A stretch of 64,000 nucleotides of DNA from Blattamonas nauphoetae (Eukaryota; Preaxostyla; Oxymonadida). The notes under the pieces were generated by a model. It was not told the DNA's origin and ran no database searches. It was given only the letters and a program-made list of their open reading frames with translations. The stretch is taken from the NCBI GenBank assembly GCA_033064195.1, contig JARBJD010000010.1, positions 124,001-188,000 of the forward strand, in the 5' to 3' direction. Of this stretch, positions 10,999 through 21,961 are shown one piece after another. The position numbers and the translations under genes were made by a program. Numbering within the stretch: position 1 is the first letter of the stretch; each line of letters opens with the position of its first letter.

Positions 10999-12044
10999 TA
11001 CCCCCCTCCACCGACCAGACCCTATTCACTGTCCAGATCGGGTCGTGAACGCACAGGTCGAACACCTAACATCTCCCAACCATCTCCTCCATCGCCCAAT
11101 CTCCTATCCACACTGACGAAACAAACAACCTACCCCTCTCTGCAGCCTACACCCTCGCAACATCGACAGGACCGCAACAAAACTGCACTACCTGAAATCA
11201 TCGTCCGCACCGAATCGGTCTTTCCGCTCCCATTCAACAACAAAGCTAATCCACTCTCCCAGTTGACAATCTCAAACGAGATCCTTGGTGGAATGGGGAA
11301 CCAGATCTCACTATTTACCAAGTATCCACCGTCAACCACCGACCAACCTCCCAAGCTGCCTAAGCACCCTGCACATATTCACAACCCACTCAACTGCTAT
11401 CAAACATGGAGAAAGAGGAGGAGGCCCTTCCACCACCACCAAAAGTCGGAAGGAAGACTCAGAAGGATGAATGCACGAAAATCGGGCAATGCAGAGTATT
11501 GGGATGGTTCACTGGATAGAACAAGAACACAAAACAGTCAAGGAAATCGGAATGAACCAAACCAACTGGAAAGAAGAAGGATAAAGAGGACAAGGAAGAG
11601 GAAGTTGAGAAGAGAAAAACTGTAGAAGTACAGGACAGATCCGAAACACTAGAACCACCAGAAGCACATCAACCACATCTTGAAGCAGGAACTATCTCAG
11701 AACCACTATCGGACATTCAAGAGGAATCACAAAATGAAAAGATCCCGAGAGATTGGGATTCATATGGAGACACAATCGCAGAAACAAACAAAGCACAAGA
11801 AGAGAAAGAGAAAACACTAGTGAAGGAAGCGAAAACAGAATTGAAGGAGGAAAATGATCAATTGACGAGAAATGAAGACACTAAAGAAACGACCATCGAC
11901 TCAGACACCCAGCCATATCATCCCCTCAATAACCTGTCCAATCTGCTTCCAGCGATCCTACCTGTCCTGAACTCACATCAGAACAAACAGATACCTTCAT
12001 CTAAACCAAAGAAGAACATGAAGATCCCAACTCACGCTAAATAG
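10999..12044 (+). other. Long open, lysine/glutamate-rich coding-like stretches, unrecognised
   Basis: A frame from about 10999 to 11625 is open for over 200 codons (for example NPLSQLTISNEILGGMGNQI) but lacks an early ATG. An overlapping frame beginning with ATG at about 11406 (MEKEEEALPPPPKVGRKTQK) continues with two in-frame stops, then runs as a K/E-rich stretch to 12044. The stops could lie in very short introns or mark decay. No domain is recognised. It is cargo of the giant transposon and may be a captured host fragment. 12050-13064 is AT-rich spacer with one stray GTTCAGAAATGAAC-like motif near 12880. Confidence 0.3.
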
Positions 12045-13064
12045 AGAACGGAGGCAGAACAAGACATTATCATTGATTGTGTGGAGTGGTCGTTGGCTCG
12101 TTTTGACTGTCATTCAGTCACGACAGTTCAGACCGTAAACCGCCACTCTCTCGCTCGCCTTATCTCTTTCACACGCCACTCTCTTCTTGAGCTGCCCGAG
12201 GTGAAGGGAATGGGGATGGCTGATGAATTGGAATGGCTGTGTCGGGTAGAGTTCATTTTGACTTGTGCGAAGCTGTATCCAAAGCAAAGGACGAAAGTGG
12301 GACTCTTGAGGCAGATCTCGTCGATATCAAACCACAACACACGCAGACGAGATTAGACGCTGAGCAGCTACGGCAGGACGAGTGGGAGATCGTCGTCAAG
12401 TCAATTCTCCACACCCACACATTTCCAACTTCAGAAGCTCCAAACTGGAAGTGTGCATCTTTCTCGTGAATCCATTTCACTGTATTGGTTCCATGAACAT
12501 TTTTCTAAAACTGTGCACATAACTCATGACTAAGTTGTCTTTCGGGCCAATAAAACGTATCGATTTGAGATGACGAAATAGAGAGCATAATCATAAAAAA
12601 GACTATTGAGAACTCATTCATTCTTGACAACGATGTATTCGACAACTTTTGAAATCGAAAAAACGGCCCCGTAAGAAAATGTCATAAAAAGATACGATTA
12701 TGGTTGGATCAGACCACATCCCGAGACTGAACAAATTTGCAGATCAGAACGTCCGGAATCTTCATTTAGAAATGTAAACAATGTGAATTTGTGAAGGATT
12801 AAAGGATATTCGAAAATCGAAATGTCACTCGAACTTTTTCCGTTACGATCTCTGATGTCAAAAATTTCAACCCAATTTTTCAGAAATGAATGATCAAAAT
12901 GAGTTGTCCAAATGCAATTTCGTAACCATATTCAGTCTTCTGAACAATGAAAAAAGGTTGATCGGACCCTTAAATTGTCTCAAAAAATTACGCGTAACCA
13001 TTTTCGAATGTGACATCAGATGATAAACGGAGAAGATTTTTCTGGAAAACCATCGTGAAATTTC

Positions 13065-14579
13065 ATGGAACGCTCCTTTTCTCTCATCGATGATGAATCT
13101 GAGACTGACGAGTCTCAAAACTCACCGATCACCGAAAGACAAATACAATACCAATCTCTCAACGAATCGGATGGATGGTTCTTTGGTGATGAAGTTGTTG
13201 ATTGTGAATCTGGGATGGAAAGTCAGCAGGATGGGCTTCTCACAGGCGGATTCAGTCAGGATTTTATTCGAACAAGTCTCAAACGATCGAAAGATGAACT
13301 TCGAAGACTCTTGCCAGAAAGAATTGAAGCAGTTGATAGTGCAAGCCCACCTGAACCTCTTATTCCACAAGATCCTCATGAGTTTGTTGAACTACCAGCT
13401 CCTCAGAAGATGAAACGTGGTCGTCCAACTTCTCGTCCTGCCCCAAAGCCCCGACGATCTTACACCATTCTCACGCCTCGTGAACGCGACTTGGTCCTCG
13501 ATGAAGTGAAGGAAGGGAAGAAGTACGATTTGATTGTCGAAAAGTGGAACATCTCGAAAGGAACAATCAACAACATCGCATCTGGAAAACCTGCTCCCAA
13601 ACCTCGTGGGGGAGCAGTCTATCGAAAAATCACTCCAGAAATTTCACGATCAATGAATGATGCAATTCTTCAAAACCCACTCTTGAAGGGAGAAGAACTC
13701 AAAACTCTCGTCGAGGATAATCATGGAACATCCGTTGCAGTGTCGACAATCAATGCTCACCTAACTTCACCAAAAATGGTGGAACACGGGTGTACAAAGT
13801 TCACTGTGAAGAAAGTCGAGCTGCTCCAACACGAACGCAATTCGGAGGAAACAAAGGACGCGAGACTCGACTATCTTCAGCGATACGCAACAACATTCTC
13901 TCAAGGTGGATTTGCTGTCTACATCGACGAAACTTCCTTCAACAAGACCTGCTTCCAAAATCAAGGTCGTGCTCCAATCGGTCAGCGTTGCCTTCAACGA
14001 GTTCGTCGATTGCAAACTGAAAATCTCACTGCAATCACAGCGATCTCTGAAGCGTGGGGTGTTGTTCATGTGACGTGGGTTCAAGGAACTGTGTCTGCCC
14101 TTGAATTCCAACATTTCCTCCTCTCACTTTTTGAGTCCCTTCAAAGAAGAACGAATGAAAGCTGCACACTGATTCTGGACAATGTTGGCTTGCATAAGAC
14201 GGATGAGGTGAAAGAGCTCATCAGATCGAAAAATTACACAACTCTGTTCACTCCACCAAATTCCTGTGAGCTGAATCCTATCGAGTACGTCTTTGGCATG
14301 TGGAAAGGTGGGAGTTCGATTCCTTCTCATGTCAGAACAGAGGATCAACTGCGGATTCATCTTTCGGAATCTCTCAGTGCAATTCCTCATCGTAAGATAT
14401 CCGCGGCCATCAGATTTGTGTCTCTCAGACTTCATCCAATTGTCGCTCGCCGAGGTGATTTGGCTCTCAATCGAACACAAGAACAGTTCAACCGCGATTC
14501 GAACGGCCCACAAGCTCCAAGTCCGCAAGCAATCATGCCACCAGACCAAGGACCACGAGTGGAAGAACCTGAAGAATAA
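13065..14579 (+). CDS. Tc1/mariner-superfamily DD34E transposase
   Basis: This 504-residue protein would cut and paste the surrounding element. Residues about 1-115 are acidic and Ser-rich, longer than usual for the family. An AT-hook-like KRGRPTSRPAPKPRR follows at about 117-131. A helix-turn-helix region comes next (LTPRERDLVLDEVK.. KWNISKGTINNIASGK, about 137-175), and then a DDE_3 catalytic core. The catalytic residues visible are D in YIDETSFN, D in LILDNVGLHKT and E in LNPIEYVFGMW. Exactly 34 residues lie between the second D and the E, the Tc1-type DD34E signature. The frame is uninterrupted and begins at a clear ATG. It lies about 110 bp inside the right iteron array, which the protein probably binds. 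The C-terminal tail (about 470-504) is Pro/Gln-rich. Confidence 0.9.
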   Translation: MERSFSLIDDESETDESQNSPITERQIQYQSLNESDGWFFGDEVVDCESGMESQQDGLLTGGFSQDFIRTSLKRSKDELRRLLPERIEAVDSASPPEPLIPQDPHEFVELPAPQKMKRGRPTSRPAPKPRRSYTILTPRERDLVLDEVKEGKKYDLIVEKWNISKGTINNIASGKPAPKPRGGAVYRKITPEISRSMNDAILQNPLLKGEELKTLVEDNHGTSVAVSTINAHLTSPKMVEHGCTKFTVKKVELLQHERNSEETKDARLDYLQRYATTFSQGGFAVYIDETSFNKTCFQNQGRAPIGQRCLQRVRRLQTENLTAITAISEAWGVVHVTWVQGTVSALEFQHFLLSLFESLQRRTNESCTLILDNVGLHKTDEVKELIRSKNYTTLFTPPNSCELNPIEYVFGMWKGGSSIPSHVRTEDQLRIHLSESLSAIPHRKISAAIRFVSLRLHPIVARRGDLALNRTQEQFNRDSNGPQAPSPQAIMPPDQGPRVEEPEE

Positions 14580-14689
14580 ACTGCTTCATCAATAATTCAC
14601 CACACAAGAGTGTTTCCCTTCGTTCTGTCAGTCTTTTCTAAAACGAGTGGTCTAAAATAAAGCCGAAAAAGAGCCGTTCATTTCTGAAC

Positions 14690-14887
14690 AATCACTGTTC
14701 ATTTCCGAATAATCATTGTTCATTTCAGAAAAATCACTATTCATTTACGAATAATTCATGTTCATTTCTGAAAAATTAAAATTCATTTCTGAACAATCAT
14801 GTTCATTTCTGAACAATCAAAATACATTTCTGAACAATTATGTTCATTTCTGAATAATTAAAATGCAATTCAGAACTAGTCGAGCTG
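14690..14887 (-). repeat. Right terminal inverted repeat with iterons
   Basis: This is the inverse counterpart of 1067-1215, with about nine copies of the roughly 21-bp unit around GTTCATTTCTGAAC and the same outer 26 bp. Several units are degenerate (TTCGTAAATGAATA, TTCAGAAATGTATT). The array is longer than the left one. Confidence 0.85.
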
Positions 14888-17800
14888 TATCTGGTGAAAG
14901 ATTCACTGTGGGGAACGGGGTTGGGGTCGGCAGTTGTTTAAACAAGAAATACAACTTGCGAACGGATATGAAGGCCGATTCTCTGACAGCTTGCGAGGGC
15001 GAGTTCAGGAGCGACCTGAACGTGGAGATGGCGTTGTTGAGGAGACGACTGAACGTGTCGAGTGGGATGACAGTAGCGAGATCGTCCGAGAGTTCTGATT
15101 CTTCTTCCTCGACGACGCTTTTCTGTCGAGATTTCGGCTTTGGTTTGACAATCTTTGCGTCTTTCTTCGTTTTTGGCTTCTTCTTCGGATTGTCCGATTC
15201 GGCTTCCTCGTCTTTCTCCTCGCTCTGTTCCTCCATCTCATCGGCCGACCGATCTGCAGAACTTATTCGAAGCTGTGCAATCTTTGCCCATCCCAACAGA
15301 AGAACCTGAATCGTGCAGAGATACTTTGCGACTTTGGGGTGATTGGAAAACGACCCCTCAACCATCTGCTGCAGGATCGAGTTGACTGTCTCAGAGAGCG
15401 ACGAGACGATTCCGCCAGGCGAGAGATAGGCGAGTAGATGTGTAAGTCGCTTGAGGTGGACGGTGAGCGAGACGAGATGCTGGTTGATCTGTGGGTCTCC
15501 GAAAATGGCAATTTCATCTTCGATTGTCATGTCCTCCACTGTTAAATGGAGAGTGTGGACTGGATTTTGAATCTGTGATAGAATCTGCGACTCAGTTACA
15601 ATCGGATTCTTCCCCTTTTTCTTATTTCCTCCTTTGTCCGAGGCAGGGTTCGCAATCTGATTCAGATCATGTGTGATCGACTCGATCATTGAATCAAAGA
15701 GCGATTCGACAAACTTTGAAAATTGGTCACTGATTTGGACAGGGATCTTGGAGAGATGATTGATTAGCGACGCGAGTGACTTGAGGGTGGAGGCAGAGAG
15801 TTGTTTGAGATACTGCGAGCGGAGGAGCGTGATGAGGGCTTCAACAGACCCAACTGCCTTTCGAAAATCCAACTTTTGCCAATCGAGGAGAGGAAGGAGT
15901 GACAGAAAATGGAGAAGCATTCGCTCGTCTTGCATGAGGAGACTCAAAATTACTGACATGTTCGACAAAACGACCTCAGACAGTCTGCTCAGGGAGTTCC
16001 CGTTAGGATTGGGTGTATTTGGCAGCCGTCGCATGAGTCTGTTTGTCTCTTTTGTCAACCCTTCAGACGAAGTCACTTCAATCAGATGAACATGAAGACG
16101 AATGAAGCTGGAACTCTCGACTGTTTTGGTGAGAGGGGTCCCTTTGAAGCAGGAGAGGTAAGCACATTGGTACATGAGCTCGATCAGAAGAGGGACCAAA
16201 TCGGCCTGAACGGAATACTGTGTCGCCACGTGACTCTCATCGTCTTCATCATCTTCATCATCGTCATCGACAACTTGCGAGGCTCGTCCCCTCCTTCCCT
16301 TCTTCTTCGGTTCCGGGGCCTTCTTTGACTTGGGTGCTTTCTTTTTGGGACTGGACGGGGATTGGGCGACTCTCTCCGAAGACAACACGTCGATGTAGTT
16401 TTGCCAGTCGGTGAGGGTGGTGAAGAGAGGAGTGGCTGAGAGAGGCAGGCACACAGAAGCGATAAGGCAAGCAGCTGAATCCTGATCCTTTGATACTCTG
16501 ATGAGAGTGGTGAGAACATCCAACACCTCGCATAATGCATATTTGGGAGCATCGGTTGGGTTCACTTCGAAACGAATAAAAAAAGAACAGTCATACGTTT
16601 CTCTGCTTGGTTGAGAATGTGCGCGGAGAGGAAATGAGCTGTCACTGCCCGGAGTGATGCAGTTTTGTCGATGAGGTTGAGGAGGATGGTATCAAGATAT
16701 GAGTGGTGGAGTGTGGATTGACTGCCACACAATAAGAAAGGAGAAGAAACGATACCAGTTTATTATTTGACAGATCTGAGTGGCGATGAACGCTGGACCT
16801 TCCGAGACATCGCGTGTGATGTTCACAAGTCGTTGGGTGAAGCGAGATATGAAGAGTCCCATTTTCTCATAGTGTTGTGGAATCGAGAGGATTGGATAGA
16901 GTGCCTGAAGTGAAGCTTCTCTGACAGATGCATCCTTGTCGTTCAGCATCCAGCCAATGAATTTTGTGGTGGACGGGTTGGTGAATGATTCGGGTGATTT
17001 AAGAATGAATACCCCAAGCTTTTCAATGCAATATTGACGAATAGGTGGCAACATGTCTCTATAACGATGAAAAAAGACGCCGGCAAAGAATTGCGTATTG
17101 ATTAAATCATCGAGAAAGGCAATCTTTTCTGTGAGATTCTGTTTCTTTGCATCAAGGTGTTCTGCCCTGGAAGAAGACTATTTAGATACGAAGATAAATG
17201 AAAAATGAGTCGAGACTTTCTTTGTTTTATTATCTTCAGTGATTGTGGCGTCTATGGTATCAAGTTCTGTTTGGACTCCCTTCGTGACATCTAAAAGTGC
17301 TTCCATCACTTCTAAACCAATAACAGTTGCAGTGTGCCTGAATGGGCGGCATGTTGAGTTTGAGAAGGAGACGAGCCAGTTAAGGAATGGAATAAAGGAT
17401 TTATCGTAGAGGGCGCCATTTTGGGCTGATTCTTTGATAATACTTCTCACCAAGAGTCCAAATCGATTACCAGTTTCACTTTTCCAGGTATTCTTGTCTT
17501 CAAATGGATATATTCCCTGAAACGCTGAGAGAGGATGTGACACACTGTTTTTGGGAAAAACGGAAGGATAAGTTCTGCTAGTTCATTGTCACATTCATCA
17601 TATATTTTTTCAAGTGAAAATCGACAGCCTGTTGACTATGATGCAGATTGATGAGAAATACTGTGAACGAAATGAGATGAACAAACCTGGATAAGGAAGT
17701 TAATAAGTGCGAGTACAGCTCCCTCGTGATCATGTTGATAATCATTGGACCATCCTCTTGCAAGCTCTGAATATCGTGACGGTTGCTTCAAAAAATTATC

Positions 17801-17935
17801 TGATGTAGGAGATGACGATGAATGACAGCGATGATTCAGAGGGCACATACCAAATAATCCTGGTCGGATCTGCAGTGGCGGTTGGACATTTTGCTTTGAT
17901 ACATTTTGATTCCTTTGTGTCTGTTTGGGAGGCAT
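14888..17935 (-). CDS. SCC3: SCC3/STAG cohesin subunit, 5' part (seven exons)
   Basis: SCC3 is the HEAT-repeat subunit that binds the kleisin and DNA in the cohesin ring. Start ATG is at 17935 (MPPKQTQRNQ). Exons run about 17935-17851, 17799-17687, 17635-17546, 17516-17217, 17177-16756, 16721-16597 and 16564-14888, with introns of 29-51 nt. Diagnostic stretches after splicing are LFDNFLKQPSRYSELARGW.. HEGAVLALINFLIQ (STAG N-terminal domain), FRHTATVIGLEVMEALLDVT, and HRYRD-MLPPIRQYCIEKLG.. FIGWMLNDKDASVREASLQA, which matches the stromalin conservative domain. Two acidic/lysine-rich linkers follow (DDDDEDDEDDES and EEQSEEKDEEAES). About 936 codons precede the transposon, and the frame then continues at 1066. 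In this copy the frame is broken by the insertion: read-through into the inverted repeat adds about ten residues (TARLVLNCILIIQK) before a stop. Confidence 0.9.
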
Positions 17936-18089
17936 TGTGCACCTCAAATGAAATGACAGGACCACAATTAAAAGTTCAGTATACCATTCACCTTCTAATT
18001 TGGCCAAATCAGAATCTATTCACTATGAGTCTCTCAAATTGTTGGAATTTGAAACAAGAAAGTATACATGGGTGACCAGGTGAGAAGTC

Positions 18090-18260
18090 GAAGGGAGACG
18101 AACAAGTCAACCATGATCTGACGGTTTATGATTGGATCGCACTGAGCACAACACACAGTGTGATGCCTTGTCAAATTGAAGTTGTCACAAAACACCTCAA
18201 CTCCAGAAATTCACATGCTGAGCTAGCAGAGATGAAAGAAAAAACGACGACGCCATTCCT
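18090..18260 (+). pseudogene. Fragment of an unrecognised repeated gene family
   Basis: The frame reads DLTVYDWIALSTTHSVMPCQ, then a KHLNSRNSHAELAEMKEK-like stretch. It is clearly related to DLTVYDWITLSTTHGVMSDQ at 33595-33720. No start, no flanking domain and no complete copy are seen. 17936-18090 holds nothing else. Confidence 0.5.
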
Positions 18261-18499
18261 CGAAGAACTGCACTCATACTCTGTCCAACGCAAGAACAAT
18301 CCTCAAACAATTGATCTGACCTATTCACAACGTCTTGAATATCATTCTGAAGTGTAAATTCATATACACTTGACTTCGAAAGACAGACCCTGATTGTACT
18401 GAAAAAACCCGGAAAGGACGATGTCACCGCTGCGTGTCTGTGCGTTCCGATTGACATGCTCCTCTATTCACACATATTTCACGTGTGGATGACTCAGAT

Positions 18500-19325
18500 G
18501 ATTATGCAAGCTGAGACTGAGAAGATTACAACAATGCAGAACAAGCCGAAGAAAAGAAGGAGGACAAGGAAGACAACCTCTGCGATGATCAATTTAAAGA
18601 AGAGATGTCTTAAGACGTTGCGAATACACAAAAAATGCTGGAGAAGTGGAGGAACAGGATGGTGCTGAAGAAGATGGCAATGAACCAGACGACGAGAAAG
18701 CTGGTTTGGACGCTGTATGTGAAAATGATGAATTTGAGAAGAACGACTTGAAAGCTAAATGAGGGTGTCTGAACACGGAGAATTGGAGGAGGATCAAAAT
18801 GGAGACGAAGAAGAAGCTGAAGATGAAGGGGATGTTGATCCAGATCAGTCGATGCAACCGGAAGGTAATGATGACGGAAACATGGAAGTCTCAGACGGAG
18901 AACAAGCAAATTGTGAAGGTGAGGAGCAGGAAGGCGGATATGATGAGCAATTCGACGAAGGACCGGAAGAGGAACAGGCGCAAGATGAATCATCGAAACA
19001 AATCGATGTGGACAACGACGATGACGACAACACTCACCCCGAAGATCATGAATTGAAGGGCGATGTGGAGACATAAGAGAGGAGTGAAGCAGATGTGGAA
19101 TGCGATGATGAAGAACCAGATGAACAGAAAGACGACCAATCTGACCGCGATGAAGAAGAAATAAAAGAAGATGAAACTGAAATTGATGGGGACATCAATG
19201 AAGAGAAGGACGCAGATGGAGATGAGGTTGTTTGTACATGCACATTTCAACGAGAAGTGTCAGATGAATGTGGGGATGGAAAAGATGAAGAATCAGAAAA
19301 GGACAAGACCGATGGAGGTGCATAA
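18500..19325 (+). other. Acidic low-complexity coding-like region, frame-broken
   Basis: Several frames read Asp/Glu-rich protein (EVEEQDGAEEDGNEPDDEKA, then DNDDDDNTHPEDHELKGDVE, then CDDEEPDEQKDDQSDRDEEE). Segments are separated by stops at about 18760 and 19074 and by frame changes. The reverse strand of such GA-rich DNA is also open, so strand is uncertain. It may be a decayed acidic protein or simple repeat. 19330-19835 contains nothing I can name. Confidence 0.35.
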
Positions 19326-19843
19326 CCCGCTATTTTCCCACCTTGCCTTCTCCCTCCTTTAAGTCACCACATCACCTTGCTCTCGGGAAAGTGAAAAAGG
19401 AAGGTCAAGAGAACAGGAAAGGCGAATATGGGCAAATAGTGGCTGGAGGAGAACCCTCATCCACTTCGTGTTCCTGTCCACAGCTTACCCTGTACTTTTC
19501 CAGTTGTGTGTCGATGTGCCACTCATCCAACACCACGTTGGGCAGCGACCAAGAATAAGTTGAGATCGAATTGAGAGACGTGGGAAGTTTTCTATCGGGG
19601 TGGGAATAAAAACTTGACCTTCATTTTTATTCATATAGAAAAGAGAAAGGCAGGATCCAATAGAGGCAGCGTTGTTTACACATGAAGGACCAGGACTTAC
19701 AGTCTAAGGATGGTCAATACCTGCCATAGTCAGTCTGATCTCCAATCCCTTGCATGTTTCGGACACTTTTGAACCGTCATTGAAACTAAAATCTTGCAAA
19801 TCACATAATTTCGATTCTTAATCCCTCTTTTGGACAGACTGAT

Positions 19844-21953
19844 TAGGCATGGCTGACCGGCCAAAAGTGCCGGTCAGTGTCACTCCAGAATTCTTCAAAG
19901 GGTCGGATCTCATTTGATCGTTAAATCACATGCTATGAGCAAGAAGCGGGCAAATTAGTCAATATTTATGTCAAGATTAACTTACTGAAACAGTTTGGGC
20001 TCGTTATCTACTCGTCCGATGCGGCTTCAGTATTCAACGGACCTTTCCTCTCCACACTATCGAGATATCTTCGCATATGAGACAAAGAAACAATAATCCT
20101 AGTGACTGTCTGACTTTTCTGTTATTTTTACTGTCTTTTAGATTAATATCGTTCCACATTTTGACCATCTCTTTCAATCATGTGATCTATTGGACATCAG
20201 ACTGATCCGAACACAATCTACAAAACAAAGTTCCGTAACTCATGTCAGAACCGGTAGGTACTACTTTCTTTCTTAATCTGACAGATCGAAAAGGACATTT
20301 ACATCCTAACCAACAATTGGGGTAAGATGAGCTATCTTGGATAGATAATCCAATTCTCACAAGACACATGACGATTTTCACTCAGCTTACAACAGTTTCT
20401 TGTCATAGTCTGACACTTGTCGGAGCACGACGAGGACAGGTTGGGACTGAAACTGTCAACATGCTCCATCTCGTCAAGAACTGCGAGTCGGACCAGTTGA
20501 TGCGCACAGTTGTGACTGACAGCCAAGTCGACAACCTGCCTCCTCTCTCACAGGACGATCTAGTCCGTCATTACTTGAACGACACCACTCCATCCGAGCA
20601 GACCTCGTCGTCCTTCAAAGGCTCCATCATCATCCACCGCAACGCTCCTCGTTCGATTGCCAACCAGCTCTCCAACTCCCTCCTTCTCCTCACTCCAAAC
20701 ACCAGCTGCAGACCGAAAGTCAGTTCCATCCCCAGCCTCATCATCGAAAACGAGGACGTCGAGTGCAACCACGGAGCGACCTGCGGAGAGCTCGACAAGT
20801 CACCCCTCTTCTACTTCGGCACCCGCGGCATCGGCGACATGGAAGCCCGGCCATTCTTGTCAAAGCGTTCAGCGACGAAGTGCTGTCGAAGATCGTTCTG
20901 GGATACACGTTGACAGCCAAGCGACACGGCGAGAAGGCGCGTCTGCCATCCTTCATCCAGTCGCTCTTTATCGCCTCATTCGACTTGAGTGTCACTCTCC
21001 ATCTCAAACACCTCAAAGTAGAGGCAGCACAGAAGTTCATCGAAAAGGCCGAGCAGGAGAAGAGACTCCAAGCTCGCAAGCTCCACGCCTTTACGTTCGA
21101 CCCGGACAAAGAACCAGCCTCGCCATTCGACACAGCCACCACGCTGAAGGAGTTCCCAGCCATCATCCACCCACTCACCAACCGCCCGTCGTCTACCTCG
21201 ACAACGCAGCGACAACACCCCGCTCCTCAACTGTGCTCGACCGCCTCAGCCACTTCGACAAGTTTCAAAACGGGAATGTGCACCGTGCTGTGCACCATCT
21301 GAGTGAGGAGGCCACGCGGGAAAACGAAGGTGCTCGGAAGTCCATTGCTCGCTTTGTGGGAGCCGAGAAGGATCGGGACGTTGTTTTCACGAGCAGGACC
21401 ACAGACAGCATCAACACAATCGTCAATTCGTTCATCATCCCAACGATGCGCCACTGGATCGAGTCCACCGACAAAAGTGACTTCGTCATTGTGCTCACTG
21501 AGCTGGAGCACCACGCGAACATTGTGCCTTGGCAGATGGCCGTAAACATGACCGAAACAGACACTTCTTCTTGACGATCTTCTTCTCCCCAACGAAGATA
21601 CAGACACACCTCTCTGAATGGACAGGTTCACTGTCTTCTATGGGAATGTGAAGTTGAGAGAGTTGATCTCCCCACAAGTCACATTTCTACCCATAACTGT
21701 TTTAAAATGCGTCCGAGTCTAAAATGTCAAAAAATAAGAATGATACGATTGGATGGTAGTGATAATAATTCAATTGGAGCATTTCTGAAGAAGATGCCTG
21801 GAAACACAAGTCGTTTCTTCGAATCTCTGCTCAAATTCATTTGCCTTCGGAATAATTGTAACTCTCGATTATGGGTTCCGACATTTCTCCGGTCAGTGAC
21901 CGTCAGTACTTTTCGATGAAAACTGACCGGTCAGTGCCGGTCAGCCATGCCTA
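19844..21953 (+). mobile_element. Non-autonomous hAT-like transposon carrying a SufDSU segment
   Basis: Perfect 18-bp inverted ends, TAGGCATGGCTGACCGGC at 19844-19861 and its complement at 21936-21953, are flanked by an 8-bp direct duplication AGACTGAT (19836-19843 and 21954-21961). An 8-bp duplication and a TAGGC tip fit the hAT superfamily. Subterminal copies of ACTGACCGG or its inverse lie near both ends, as is typical for hAT transposase binding. The 2.1-kb interior has no transposase; its main content is a decayed SufD-SufS fusion piece. This is analogous to Pack-type elements that capture host exons. Flanks show no other disruption. Confidence 0.85.
20400..21574 (+). pseudogene. sufDSU: Decayed SufD-SufS part of a SufDSU fusion gene
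   Basis: The first part is SufD-like (C-terminal beta-helix region): KGSIIIHRNAPRSIANQL, then ECNHGATCGELDKSPLFYFG, then VKAFSDEVLSKIV. The second part is the N-terminal third of a SufS cysteine desulfurase: PVVYLDNAATTPRSS, then NVHRAVHHLSEEATRENEGA, then FTSRTTDSINTIV, then LTELEHHANIVPWQMAVN, including the His next to PLP. Two frameshifts (about 20865 and 21180) separate the three frames, and the copy stops before the PLP lysine and the active cysteine. The D-then-S order on one transcript is the SufDSU architecture known from Preaxostyla, where the SUF pathway builds cytosolic Fe-S clusters. It cannot encode a working enzyme. It lies wholly inside the hAT element, so capture is likely. 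Confidence 0.85.
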
Positions 21954-21961
21954 AGACTGAT

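Larger units (their letters stand above)
1067..14887 (+). mobile_element. Giant (13.8 kb) Tc1/mariner-type DNA transposon inserted in SCC3
   Basis: Both ends start CAGCTCGACTAGTTCTGAAT in inverted orientation and are flanked by TA (1065-1066 and 14888-14889), the Tc1/mariner target duplication. Past the first 26 bp each end continues as a tandem array of a roughly 21-bp motif containing GTTCAGAAATGAAC. The only intact transposase gene is next to the right end (13065-14579, DD34E). The interior holds three minisatellite blocks (about 1900-3668, 6784-7650, 9225-10360), a decayed DDE-type gene of another family (4700-5445), and AT-rich spacer. Ordinary Tc1/mariner elements are 1-3 kb, so this is about five to ten times larger. 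Near-identical tips, perfect TA duplication and an uninterrupted transposase frame suggest a recent, possibly active insertion. Deleting one TA plus the element restores the SCC3 codons. Confidence 0.9.

Noticed and set aside
1067-14887. Polinton/Maverick or other capsid-bearing element as an explanation for the large TIR element
   Set aside because: No polymerase, integrase, capsid, ATPase or protease homologue is seen; the target duplication is TA, not 6 bp, and the transposase is Tc1-type.
20368-21574. A working separate SufD or SufS gene
   Set aside because: Two frameshifts, missing PLP lysine and catalytic cysteine, no N-terminal SufD, and location wholly inside a transposon.
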